Assembly (NCBI GenBank): GCA_018894495.1
Contig: JAHIOY010000072.1
Span: forward strand, 1 to 21,511
Direction: 5' to 3'
Source: Patescibacteria group bacterium
GTDB lineage: Bacteria; Patescibacteriota; Minisyncoccia; Minisyncoccales; JAHIOY01
DNA: 21,511 bases
How positions within the stretch are numbered: position 1 is the stretch's first letter; each line of letters opens with the position of its first letter. Shown piece by piece: positions 5,802 through 13,015 of the stretch. Both the position numbers and the translations under genes were made by a program. The notes under the pieces were generated by a model. That model was not told the origin of the DNA and did not search any database. It saw only the letters and a list, made by a program, of their open reading frames with translations.

Positions 5802-8721
5802 TAGATTTTTAACTAATAAAAAAAGATTAGCTCGGCTTGCCTTCTTTTTGGTTTTTGACGCAATTTTTATCGCGCTTTCAGTTTATTTTGCCTTTTTTTT
5901 AAGATTTGAAGGTCAAATACCCAGCCGCTATTTTTTAAATATCGGTGGAATTATTTTTTTGGCATTGCTCATTACACTTCCGATTTTTTATTTTTTCAAA
6001 CTTTATGCTTTTAGCTGGGCTTATGTTGGAGCGGAAGAGTTAATCTCGTTAGCAAAGGCCGTGAGTTTAAGTTTTTTAATTTTAACCGCCGCCTTTTTTA
6101 TTTTAAGAGAGCATCCGATTTTTACCGGTTTTCCCCGCTCTGCTCTTTTCATTACTTATTTTTTTATTTTTATTTTTTGCGGATGGATTCGTTTTTTAAA
6201 AAGATTCTATTTACAGATTGTTCGGACTCAAACCAAAGAAAATAAAGAAAGGACATTGATTGTTGGAGCCGGCGATGCCGGAGAGCAGCTTTTGAGAAGT
6301 ATTATATCTTCAAAAGAAAGTCATTATCTTCCGGTCGGCTTTATAGATGATAATCCGGCAAAACAAGGAGTAATCATTCATGGGTTAAGGGTTTTGGGGA
6401 AACTGAGCGACATTTCTCGCCTAACGCGGAGAGAAAGGATAGAAAACTTGATTATTGCTCTGCCTTCAGCCGGTTCTCGGGCTATTAGGGAAGCGGTGGA
6501 AGGAGGAAGAAAAGCCGGTCTTAGAAAGATAAAAATAGTCCCTCCTATTTCTGAGCTCATTGGCGGTGAATCTGACTTAGGAAATCTAAGAGAGGTTCAG
6601 ATAGCGGATTTATTGGGACGGGAACCGGTTGCTTTGGACACAAGAGCAATTGAGAATTTTATTCAAAATAAAACTGTTTTGATTACTGGAGCGGCCGGCT
6701 CAATTGGCTCTGAACTCTGTCGCCAGGCGGCAAAATTTAGACCATCTCAACTTTTACTTTTAGACCAGGATGAAACCGGCATCTTTAATATCTCCGAAGA
6801 ATTAGAAGATAGATTTCCAAAATTAAAAATTGCCTCGGAAATTTGCGATATTCGCGATAGAGAAAAAATTGAGCGAATTTTTAATAAATTTCGTCCCGGT
6901 GTGATTTTTCACGCCGCGGCATATAAACACGTCCCCCTAATGGAAATACATCCCGATGAAGCGGTGAAGAATAATATCTTTGGGACGGGAGTCGTTGCCG
7001 AATCGGCAATAAAATATGGAGGAGAAAAATTTGTTTTCATTTCTTGTCTTGATGAGAAAACGAGAATTTTAACCAACGAAGGGTTAAAATGGTGGAACGA
7101 AGTTAAATCTGGTATGAAAACACTTTCCTTGAATTATAAAGGGGAAATTGAAGAGAATGAAATTGAGGAGGTGGTTTTTCAAAATTATTCAGGCCCAATG
7201 TTTCAAATAAAAACTCGCAGCATAGATATGCTGGTTACGCCAAATCACAAAATGATTATTCAGTTGCCCAACAATTCTGCGAAGATTATTGAGGAGCAAA
7301 CAAGGAAAACAGTTAAAAGGAGCGGTGTATATATTCCAAAAGGCAAATGGAAGGGTATTAATGAAGAATGGTTTTCATTATCCTCTCCACCAACAGATAT
7401 TCGCCACCCTTTGCGTAATTGTCCTACAAAAGTGAAAACAGAGGATATTTTGTATCTTCTCGGCATATTTATAGGAGATGGTTTTCTTAATTCTGGATAC
7501 AAGAGACAGGATGGAAGGAAAACAGATAATAATGGTTCGGTTTTTTTTGACATTCCAGAGAAAGATAAGGCAAGAAAAAGAATATTAGCTACGCTTGATA
7601 GAATGGGGGTTACTTACAAATGTTACAAAGGGAAAGCCGGAGAGCATATTTATTTTAGTTCAAGGGCATTGGCTCAAGTTTTTTCTGCCTGTGGTAGGGG
7701 AGCAAAAAATAAAACTATACCAGATTGGGCATTAAAATACTCGCTTCGACTCTTACAATCCCTTCTTGATGGACTTATAGATAGTGACGGATATTGGAAT
7801 GGAAGTCGCCAAAAATTAACTAGTGTCTCTCTAAAACTTATGGAAAAGTGTGCCGAATTAGCTACTAAACTAGGGCTACATTTTACAGTTTCTATTCAGA
7901 GGAATAAAGAAACAATGATTGGAAACAGAAAGATTCTATCCTCACAATCATTTGTTGGCATTTTCTCAAGAACAAAACATCGCGCTTTTACCAAAAAACA
8001 CTGTAAGCAAGTTAATTACCAAGGAGTTATCTGGTGTGTCAGAGTAAAAAATAATCACAACTTTTTAGCGGAGCGAAACGGTAAGTTTTTCTTTACCGGT
8101 AATACCGATAAATCAGTTAACCCCACTTCGGTTATGGGAGCAACCAAAAGAGCGGGGGAAATGATTTGCCAGTCCCTTAACAAAAGGGGGCCGACTAAAT
8201 TTATTTCGGTTAGATTTGGCAACGTTTTAGCCAGCCGGGGAAGCGTTATTCCTATTTTTGAAGAAAAAATTAAAAAAAGAGAGGCGCTTGAAGTTACTCA
8301 TCCTGAAATGAAAAGATATTTTATGACATCAGCCGAGGCCTGTCTTTTGGTTCTACAGGCAAGCCAAATGGGAAAGGGCGGAGAGGTTTTCGTTTTAGAC
8401 ATGGGAGAACCCATTAGGATTTTGGATTTAGCTAAAGAAATGATTCGTCTTTCGGGTTTGGAACCGGATAAAGATATTCCGCTCGTCATAACCCAACCCA
8501 GGCCCGGAGAAAAATTTTTTGAAGAAACATTGACGGCTGAAGAAGGAACGGAAGCCACTTATCATCAGAAAATTTTTATTGCTAAATTGTCTGAAAACAT
8601 TGATGAAAATAAATTGAATTTTATTTTGAAAAAGATTAAAATAGAAGCCGAAGCCGGAAAGACCGAAAATATAAAAAAGAACTTAAAAGAGATAATTCCA
8701 ACCTATAAACCATATGGGTAA
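5794..8721 (+). CDS. Membrane nucleotide-sugar 4,6-dehydratase (PglF/WbpM/CapD type) split by an intein
   Basis: The 975-residue precursor would give a 622-residue enzyme after intein removal, a normal length for the PglF/WbpM family. Residues 1-140 hold four membrane helices. GAGDAGE at about 156-162 marks a first Rossmann domain. The catalytic SDR domain has TGAAGSIGS (298-306) and HAAAYKHVPLME (373-384). The intein (418-770) interrupts the segment that would read FVFIS-TDKSVNPTSVMGATKR, so Thr-Asp-Lys and the downstream Met and Lys of the active site all lie after it. The family converts UDP-GlcNAc-type substrates to 4-keto-6-deoxy sugars using bound NAD. The gene overlaps degT by 8 bases and the next gene by 8 bases (ATGGGTAA). 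Enzyme activity depends on splicing, which was not tested. The substrate is inferred from the family. Confidence 0.93.
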   Translation: MLNRFLTNKKRLARLAFFLVFDAIFIALSVYFAFFLRFEGQIPSRYFLNIGGIIFLALLITLPIFYFFKLYAFSWAYVGAEELISLAKAVSLSFLILTAAFFILREHPIFTGFPRSALFITYFFIFIFCGWIRFLKRFYLQIVRTQTKENKERTLIVGAGDAGEQLLRSIISSKESHYLPVGFIDDNPAKQGVIIHGLRVLGKLSDISRLTRRERIENLIIALPSAGSRAIREAVEGGRKAGLRKIKIVPPISELIGGESDLGNLREVQIADLLGREPVALDTRAIENFIQNKTVLITGAAGSIGSELCRQAAKFRPSQLLLLDQDETGIFNISEELEDRFPKLKIASEICDIRDREKIERIFNKFRPGVIFHAAAYKHVPLMEIHPDEAVKNNIFGTGVVAESAIKYGGEKFVFISCLDEKTRILTNEGLKWWNEVKSGMKTLSLNYKGEIEENEIEEVVFQNYSGPMFQIKTRSIDMLVTPNHKMIIQLPNNSAKIIEEQTRKTVKRSGVYIPKGKWKGINEEWFSLSSPPTDIRHPLRNCPTKVKTEDILYLLGIFIGDGFLNSGYKRQDGRKTDNNGSVFFDIPEKDKARKRILATLDRMGVTYKCYKGKAGEHIYFSSRALAQVFSACGRGAKNKTIPDWALKYSLRLLQSLLDGLIDSDGYWNGSRQKLTSVSLKLMEKCAELATKLGLHFTVSIQRNKETMIGNRKILSSQSFVGIFSRTKHRAFTKKHCKQVNYQGVIWCVRVKNNHNFLAERNGKFFFTGNTDKSVNPTSVMGATKRAGEMICQSLNKRGPTKFISVRFGNVLASRGSVIPIFEEKIKKREALEVTHPEMKRYFMTSAEACLLVLQASQMGKGGEVFVLDMGEPIRILDLAKEMIRLSGLEPDKDIPLVITQPRPGEKFFEETLTAEEGTEATYHQKIFIAKLSENIDENKLNFILKKIKIEAEAGKTENIKKNLKEIIPTYKPYG
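7045..8103 (+). mobile_element. Intein with LAGLIDADG homing endonuclease, 353 residues
   Basis: The insert begins with Cys (CLDEKTRILTNEGLKWWNEV, block A) and ends with FFFTGN before an extein Thr. Block B is MLVTPNHKMI, with its Thr and His. The endonuclease has two dodecapeptide motifs, LLGIFIGDGFL (block C) and LLDGLIDSDGYW (block E). Block F is VRVKNNHNFLAERNG. It is therefore a bifunctional class 1 intein. The penultimate residue is Gly where His is usual, a variant that some active inteins tolerate. The boundaries follow from continuity of the flanking enzyme, FVFIS followed by TDKSVNP. Placement inside a catalytic motif is typical of inteins; a nucleotide-sugar dehydratase host is less common than DNA-metabolism hosts. 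Confidence 0.95.
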
Positions 8722-10738
8722 ACAATCGCGAGAAAAAAGGGAAAGAAGAGAAAAAGGGGAAATTGCATTAGAAGAAAAGCCAGAGATTAGGCCTGTGGTT
8801 AGTATTTGCAAAAAACTAATTTTTATTTCAACGCTTTTAATTTTACTTACTCCTCTTATCGGCCCTCCTTTGACCAATAATTTTTTCTTTCCTTTTGTCG
8901 GTCCCAAATCGCTCTATTTTATGGGCTTGGCTGAGCTTATATTTTTCACCTGGCTTTTTTTAATTATTATTGACAAGAGATTTCGACCAAAATTCAATTT
9001 AATATTGTTGGGCTTAATTTTATTTTTAACGGTTTCAATCGTCTCAGCGTTTTATGGGGTTGACCCTTCTTACAGTTTTTGGTCAAAATTTGAAAGGATG
9101 GCGGGAATTTTAATGCTCCTCCATTTATTTGCTTTCTTTTTAGTCGTTTCCTCGGTTTTTAAGAAAGAAGATTGGAAAAAAATCTTTGCCATTTCAATTG
9201 GCGCAGGAGTAATTGAGGCCATTATAGCTTCTACAGCAAAAAGTCCCATGATGCGAGGCGGGGGAACAATTGGCAATGATTCATTTTTGGGCACTTATTT
9301 ATTGTTTAATTTATTTTTCGCCCTATGTTTATTTCTTAAATCAAAAGGGGGAATAAAAATTTATTCTGCTATCTGCTTTGTTATAACTTCTTTAATTCTT
9401 CTTTTGAGCGATGCCAAAGCGGCAAAACTTTCTTTTCTGGCCGGAGTAATTTTACTATTTATCCTTTGGCTTATTTTTTCTCAAAGAAAAAAACTAAAAA
9501 TAATTGGCGCTTCTCTGTTTTTACTCTTATTTATTTCCGGCTCTTTTTTTGTATTTTCCGCCTTTCAGCCGGAAAGTTTTGTTAGAAAGGGAATTATTGA
9601 AAAAACAGTCGGTGAGACATTCGGAGGCAGGTTTGTAGTTTGGCAAGGGGCTTGGCAGGGTTTTCTGCAAAAACCGCTTTTGGGCTGGGGACCGGAGAAT
9701 TTTGAATTTGCATTTACCGAAAATTATAACCCTTGTATGGGTACCGCAAGATGTGGCGCAGATATTTGGTATGACAGAGCCCACAACGTTATTTTTGATA
9801 CCTTAGTTACTTCCGGCGCCCTGGGTATGCTCTCTTATATTTTGATTTTTTTGTTAACTTTTTATGTCTTGGGGAGAAATTACCTTAGAAAAAAAACGGA
9901 CTTCTGGACGGCCGGCATCTTTACTGTTCTTTTAATTTCTTATTTTGTTCAAAACCTGACTGTTTTTGATATGATTTCTTCGTATATGATATTTTTTCTA
10001 ATCCTCGGCTTTATTGCCCAAAAAGAAATTCCAGAAGCCGAAACGATTAGAGAGCCAAGATTTCTTTATCTTTCTCCAATTTTTATTCTAATAATTTCTC
10101 TCTTTTTTCTCTCTTTTTCAAAATTCGTAATTTCGCCCTTGCAAACAGATGCCTATACGATTTCGGCTTTAAGAGCTAAACCTTTTTCTGAAGAGCGGCT
10201 TTCTTTTTACAAAAAGACGTTGTTGTCGTCTCCGGTTGGCAAATATCAAATAAGAGAATTTTTTACCGATTCTAGTTTGGGTTCTTTATCAGAAAAGGTC
10301 TCAAAAGAAAATGTAATAAAAGAATTTGATTTTTTGGAGGAGGAGCTGAAAAAAAGCATAAAGGAAAATTCAATAAATTACCGCGCTTATTTAAAATTGG
10401 GCCAGCTTTTAAATACTTATGGACAAATAGAACCATCAAGAATCGGGGAAGTGGAGAAAATTTTAAATAAAGCGATTGAAGTCAGTCCAACCAATCAGCA
10501 AGGATATTGGTATTTGGCTCAAACAAAAATTCAGCAGGGAAAAACTGAGGAAGCCCTTTCTTTGGCTGAAAAAGCAGTGGAACTGGAGCCAAATTTAGAG
10601 AGGTCGCATATTATTGTAATTAAAATTGCCGCTTTTATGGGTAATTCCGAATTAGCGGAAAAGAAAATAAAAGAAGCCCTTGAAATTAATCCCGGCTGGG
10701 AAAATGATTTAAGGGAAATTTTAAAGAAACCCGGCTGA
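8714..10738 (+). CDS. O-antigen ligase/polymerase family membrane protein with C-terminal TPRs
   Basis: A 674-residue protein with a short basic cytoplasmic N-terminus, then about a dozen hydrophobic helices (roughly residues 30-470) and a soluble C-terminal domain. The Wzy_C/WaaL-type signature is the stretch around residues 322-375, including GWGPENFEFAF and WYDRAHNVIFDTLVTSGALG, where Arg and His are the conserved functional residues. From about residue 545 there are TPR-like helix pairs (AYLKLGQLLNTYG, GYWYLAQTKIQQGKTEEALS, AEKAVELEPN, KIKEALEINPG). Such proteins polymerise lipid-linked glycans or transfer them to an acceptor at the outer face of the membrane. As the last gene of the glycan operon it probably does this step. 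Whether it is a ligase, a polymerase or an O-glycosyltransferase cannot be settled here. Confidence 0.88.
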   Translation: MGKQSREKRERREKGEIALEEKPEIRPVVSICKKLIFISTLLILLTPLIGPPLTNNFFFPFVGPKSLYFMGLAELIFFTWLFLIIIDKRFRPKFNLILLGLILFLTVSIVSAFYGVDPSYSFWSKFERMAGILMLLHLFAFFLVVSSVFKKEDWKKIFAISIGAGVIEAIIASTAKSPMMRGGGTIGNDSFLGTYLLFNLFFALCLFLKSKGGIKIYSAICFVITSLILLLSDAKAAKLSFLAGVILLFILWLIFSQRKKLKIIGASLFLLLFISGSFFVFSAFQPESFVRKGIIEKTVGETFGGRFVVWQGAWQGFLQKPLLGWGPENFEFAFTENYNPCMGTARCGADIWYDRAHNVIFDTLVTSGALGMLSYILIFLLTFYVLGRNYLRKKTDFWTAGIFTVLLISYFVQNLTVFDMISSYMIFFLILGFIAQKEIPEAETIREPRFLYLSPIFILIISLFFLSFSKFVISPLQTDAYTISALRAKPFSEERLSFYKKTLLSSPVGKYQIREFFTDSSLGSLSEKVSKENVIKEFDFLEEELKKSIKENSINYRAYLKLGQLLNTYGQIEPSRIGEVEKILNKAIEVSPTNQQGYWYLAQTKIQQGKTEEALSLAEKAVELEPNLERSHIIVIKIAAFMGNSELAEKKIKEALEINPGWENDLREILKKPG

Positions 10739-10750
10739 GGTAGTAAAAAA

Positions 10751-10835
10751 AAATCCAAAATCCATTGTCTCGAAAACGAGAGTTTTCGAGAAACTTGAAA
10801 TCCAAATGACAAATCAAATCCAAAATCCAAATGTC
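10751..10835. repeat. Composite element: heptamers, 10-bp hairpin, AACTTGAAA, heptamers
   Basis: Two AAATCCA units (10751-10764) precede CATTG-like sequence and a hairpin with stem TCTCGAAAAC/GTTTTCGAGA and loop GAGA (10768-10791). This is followed by AACTTGAAA and more AAATCCA-like units. The murB start codon and about the first 10 codons of murB are inside the 3' part. There is no T-tract after the hairpin, so it is not a standard terminator. The same architecture recurs at 18581-18624. Confidence 0.8.
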
Positions 10836-11804
10836 AAAAACTTAAAAAAAATACTACCTGGCTTGGGAAAAAATATTTTACTAAAAAATTATACTAGCTT
10901 TAGGATTGGGGGAAGGGCGAAATATTTTTATATCGCAAAAAACAAGGAAGATTTAATTAAAGCGATTTCAGCGGCAAAAAAATTTAAGTTGCCTTTTTTT
11001 ATTTTGGGAAACGGAAGCAATGTGTTGGTTTCGGATAAGGGATTTGATGGCGTAGCCATCAAAATGAAAAATGAAAAATTAAAAATGAAAAATTACAATT
11101 CAAAATTTAAAATTTTTTGCGAGAGTGGAATTCCCTTAGCAAAATTGATTTCTAAATCTTTACAAATTGGAGCTTTTGGTCTGGAGTGGGCGGTGGGAAT
11201 TCCGGGAACTGTAGGAGGAGCGATTTATGGAAATGCGGGGGCGTTTGGCAATTCAATGAAGGACATCGTTAAAGAGGTTGAGGTTTTTAACGCAAAAGAA
11301 TTACGAATTAAGAATTATGAATTAAGGGATTGTCGGTTTGATTATAGAGATAGTATTTTTAAACAGAAAAAAAACTTGGTTATTCTTTCGGCAAAGATTC
11401 AATTGAAAAAGGGAAAAAAAGAAGAGATTCAAGAAAAAATGAAAGAATATTTGAATGAGCGCAAAAAAACGCAACCTTTAGATTTTCCTTCGGCTGGAAG
11501 CATATTCAAGAATTATGAATCAAGAATTATGAATTATGAATTATTAAAAGAGTTTTCTGAAATTAAAGAATTTAATAAAAAGGGGCAAATTCCGGCTGCT
11601 TGGCTAATTGAAAAATGCGGTTTGAAGGGAAAACGGCTCGGCGGCGCAAAAATTTCTGAAAAACATGCCAATTTTATTGTTAATTTAGGGAAGGCCAAGT
11701 CAGGAGACGTTGCGGGGCTGATAAATTTAATAAAACAAAAAGTCAAAAAAAAAATTGGAATAACCTTAGAAGAAGAAATTGAATATTTAGGGTTTGAAAA
11801 TTAA
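10806..11804 (+). CDS. murB: UDP-N-acetylenolpyruvoylglucosamine reductase
   Basis: The 332-residue FAD enzyme makes UDP-MurNAc by NADPH reduction in the cytoplasmic phase of peptidoglycan synthesis. NYTSFRIGG, FILGNGSNVLVSDKGFDG, GIPGTVGGAIYGNAGAFG, FDYRDSIFK and the catalytic-serine motif PSAGSIFKN are all clear, and KISEKHANFIVN closes the domain. It looks like a type II MurB. The first 10 to 17 residues (MTNQIQNPNVKN) come from a repeat element, so ATG 10806 may not be the ancestral start; a TTG at 10862 is an alternative. Three heptamer arrays inside the gene encode low-complexity inserts such as KMKNEKLKMKN and ELRIKNYELR, all in frame and between conserved motifs. All core motifs survive, so the protein is probably functional. 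Confidence 0.93.
   Translation: MTNQIQNPNVKNLKKILPGLGKNILLKNYTSFRIGGRAKYFYIAKNKEDLIKAISAAKKFKLPFFILGNGSNVLVSDKGFDGVAIKMKNEKLKMKNYNSKFKIFCESGIPLAKLISKSLQIGAFGLEWAVGIPGTVGGAIYGNAGAFGNSMKDIVKEVEVFNAKELRIKNYELRDCRFDYRDSIFKQKKNLVILSAKIQLKKGKKEEIQEKMKEYLNERKKTQPLDFPSAGSIFKNYESRIMNYELLKEFSEIKEFNKKGQIPAAWLIEKCGLKGKRLGGAKISEKHANFIVNLGKAKSGDVAGLINLIKQKVKKKIGITLEEEIEYLGFEN
11061..11116. repeat. Heptamer array AAAATGA/AAAATTA inside murB
   Basis: Five exact-length units, AAAATGA, AAAATGA, AAAATTA, AAAATGA and AAAATTA, fill 11061-11095, followed by three degenerate 7-base units to 11116. They encode Lys/Met/Asn-rich sequence between the FILGNGSN region and the next conserved strand. Confidence 0.85.
11298..11325. 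repeat. Heptamer array GAATTAN (4 x 7) inside murB
   Basis: GAATTAC, GAATTAA, GAATTAT and GAATTAA are perfectly in register over 28 bases. They encode the low-complexity peptide ELRIKNYEL just before the conserved FDYRDSIFK segment. Confidence 0.85.
11510..11544. repeat. Heptamer array GAATTAT (5 x 7) inside murB
   Basis: GAATTAT, GAATCAA, and three further GAATTAT units fill exactly 35 bases directly after the codons for the catalytic SAGSIFKN motif. They encode NYESRIMNYELL. The unit is the same family as the array at 11298-11325. Confidence 0.85.
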
Positions 11805-11821
11805 AAAATTTATGTTATCAT
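11794..11821 (+). promoter_or_regulatory. Candidate sigma-70-type promoter before the speD unit
   Basis: TTGAAA (11794-11799) and TATCAT (11816-11821) are separated by 16 bases and lie just upstream of the short ORF that leads into speD. The -35 overlaps the end of murB. In A+T-rich DNA such matches arise easily by chance, so this is only a candidate. Confidence 0.3.
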
Positions 11822-11827
11822 AGGATA

Positions 11828-11899
11828 ATGAAAATTGTCATTAAGGCAACAAATATCAAATTGGATCGAGCGCTGGAAGATTTTATAGAGGGGAGATGA
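11828..11899 (+). pseudogene. Remnant of a ribosome hibernation promoting factor gene (N-terminal 23 codons)
   Basis: A 23-codon ORF reads MKIVIKATNIKLDRALEDF followed by IEGR and a stop. This is what the first beta strand and first helix of HPF/RaiA proteins look like (MxIxIxATNIKLxxALxxxI), but the remaining 70 or more residues of the family are missing. Its stop overlaps the speD start as ATGA (11896-11899), and its last codons hold the AGAGG ribosome-binding sequence for speD. It may be a decayed gene kept as a leader that couples translation into speD. The similarity is recognised by eye from a short stretch, so confidence is moderate. Confidence 0.55.
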
Positions 11900-12252
11900 A
11901 AAACGTTAAATACTTAGGCAAGCATCTAATTGCCGAGTTTTGGGATGGGGAAATTATTGAAAATGAAAAAAAGTTAAAAAAGATTTTACTTGAAGCGGTC
12001 AAAAAAGCCAAAAATACTCCCTTAGAAGTTGTTGTTCATAAATTCAATCCCCATGGCATAACCGCGGTTGTTTTGTTAGCCGAAAGCCATATCGCTCTGC
12101 ATGCCTGGCCCGAATTTAATTATTTGGCAATTGATATTTTTACCTGTGGCGAGAAAGCTATGCCAGAGAAAGCCTTAGAATATTTTAAAAAAGTATTTAA
12201 ACCAAAAAAGGTTGAAATACGGGAAATAAAGCGGGGGAAATTTCCGAGATAA
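11896..12252 (+). CDS. speD: S-adenosylmethionine decarboxylase proenzyme (prokaryotic class)
   Basis: A 118-residue proenzyme that self-cleaves to form a pyruvoyl cofactor and decarboxylates AdoMet to the aminopropyl donor for spermidine. The cleavage site is LLAESHIALHAWPE, with cleavage before Ser64, and His69 and Cys84 keep the spacing of the processing and catalytic residues in the small bacterial/archaeal enzymes of the Thermotoga type. The length is standard. AGAGG lies four bases before the ATG, and the start overlaps the stop of the HPF-like remnant. The speE gene starts one base after the stop, so the two form a polyamine operon. No ornithine or arginine decarboxylase is in the window, so putrescine would be made elsewhere or imported. 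Confidence 0.95.
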   Translation: MKNVKYLGKHLIAEFWDGEIIENEKKLKKILLEAVKKAKNTPLEVVVHKFNPHGITAVVLLAESHIALHAWPEFNYLAIDIFTCGEKAMPEKALEYFKKVFKPKKVEIREIKRGKFPR

Positions 12253-12253
12253 T

Positions 12254-13009
12254 ATGAAAAAGAAATTTTGGGGGAAAACCTGGTTTTTTGAAGATTTTAT
12301 TCCGAGCGAACCAAAAACTTCTGTCTGGGGCTTTCAAATTGAAAAGGAAATTTATTCTGGAAAAAGCAAATTTCAGGAAATTGAAGTTCTCGGGACAAAA
12401 GAATTTGGCAGAGTTTTAGTTCTTGATGGATTAGTTCAACTTTCAACAAAACATGAGTTTGTTTATCACGAGACGTTAGTTCGTCCGGCTTTTCTTTATC
12501 ATCGAAAACCGGAGAAGGTTTTAATCATTGGTGGAGGGGATGGCGGATCTTTGCGAGAAGTGGTAAAGCATCCAGTAAAAGAAATTTTTCTTTGCGATAT
12601 TGATAAAAAAGTAATTGAAGTTTCAAAAAAATATTTGCCCTCGGTTTCTCAAGGCGCTTTCAATGATAAGAGATTAAAAATATTTAATGAAGATGCTTTG
12701 AATTTTGTAAAAAAATATAAAAACTATTTTGATGTTATTATTGAGGATTTAACTGACCCAACTGGTCTTTCATTTCGTCTCTGGCAAATCGGATTTTATA
12801 AAGACATCTCACGGACATTAAAAGAAAACGGAGTTGCTGCGTTTCAATCTGGTTACTTAAACGAGAAATTTGCAAAAAAAGCGAGAAAAAATATTAAAGA
12901 AATTTTTCTTTTTTTCAAAGCGCACAAAGCTTTTGTTGGTTGTTTTCCTTTTGATGAACATACTTTTTCTTTTGGCTCAAAAGAGATTGATTTTGAGAAA
13001 GTTAGTTAA
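12254..13009 (+). CDS. speE: Spermidine synthase (polyamine aminopropyltransferase)
   Basis: The 251-residue enzyme transfers the aminopropyl group of decarboxylated AdoMet to putrescine. A short N-terminal beta domain ends in LVLDGLVQLSTKHEFVYHE (about 56-73). The Rossmann-like domain carries GGGDGG (93-98), DID (115-117) and the active-site stretch EDLTDPTG, with Asp165 and Asp168 at the usual DSTDP positions. Leu replaces the common Ser or Thr in that motif. The protein is slightly shorter than typical SpeE (about 280 residues), mainly at the C-terminus. It is cotranscribed with speD, and secA begins within a few bases of its stop. Confidence 0.93.
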   Translation: MKKKFWGKTWFFEDFIPSEPKTSVWGFQIEKEIYSGKSKFQEIEVLGTKEFGRVLVLDGLVQLSTKHEFVYHETLVRPAFLYHRKPEKVLIIGGGDGGSLREVVKHPVKEIFLCDIDKKVIEVSKKYLPSVSQGAFNDKRLKIFNEDALNFVKKYKNYFDVIIEDLTDPTGLSFRLWQIGFYKDISRTLKENGVAAFQSGYLNEKFAKKARKNIKEIFLFFKAHKAFVGCFPFDEHTFSFGSKEIDFEKVS

Positions 13010-13015
13010 GTGTTT

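Noticed and set aside
7045..8103. Frameshifted or fused gene in the dehydratase
   Set aside because: The frame is continuous, and the insert carries the full set of intein splicing and endonuclease blocks.
10768..10791. Strong hairpin after the O-antigen-ligase-type gene as a Rho-independent terminator
   Set aside because: No T-tract follows the stem (AACTTGAAA instead), and a second copy with the same flanks lies at 18581, so it is better explained as a dispersed repeat.
11800..11895. Riboswitch or structured leader upstream of speD
   Set aside because: No conserved riboswitch core or strong pairing is visible; the space is occupied by the short HPF-like ORF.
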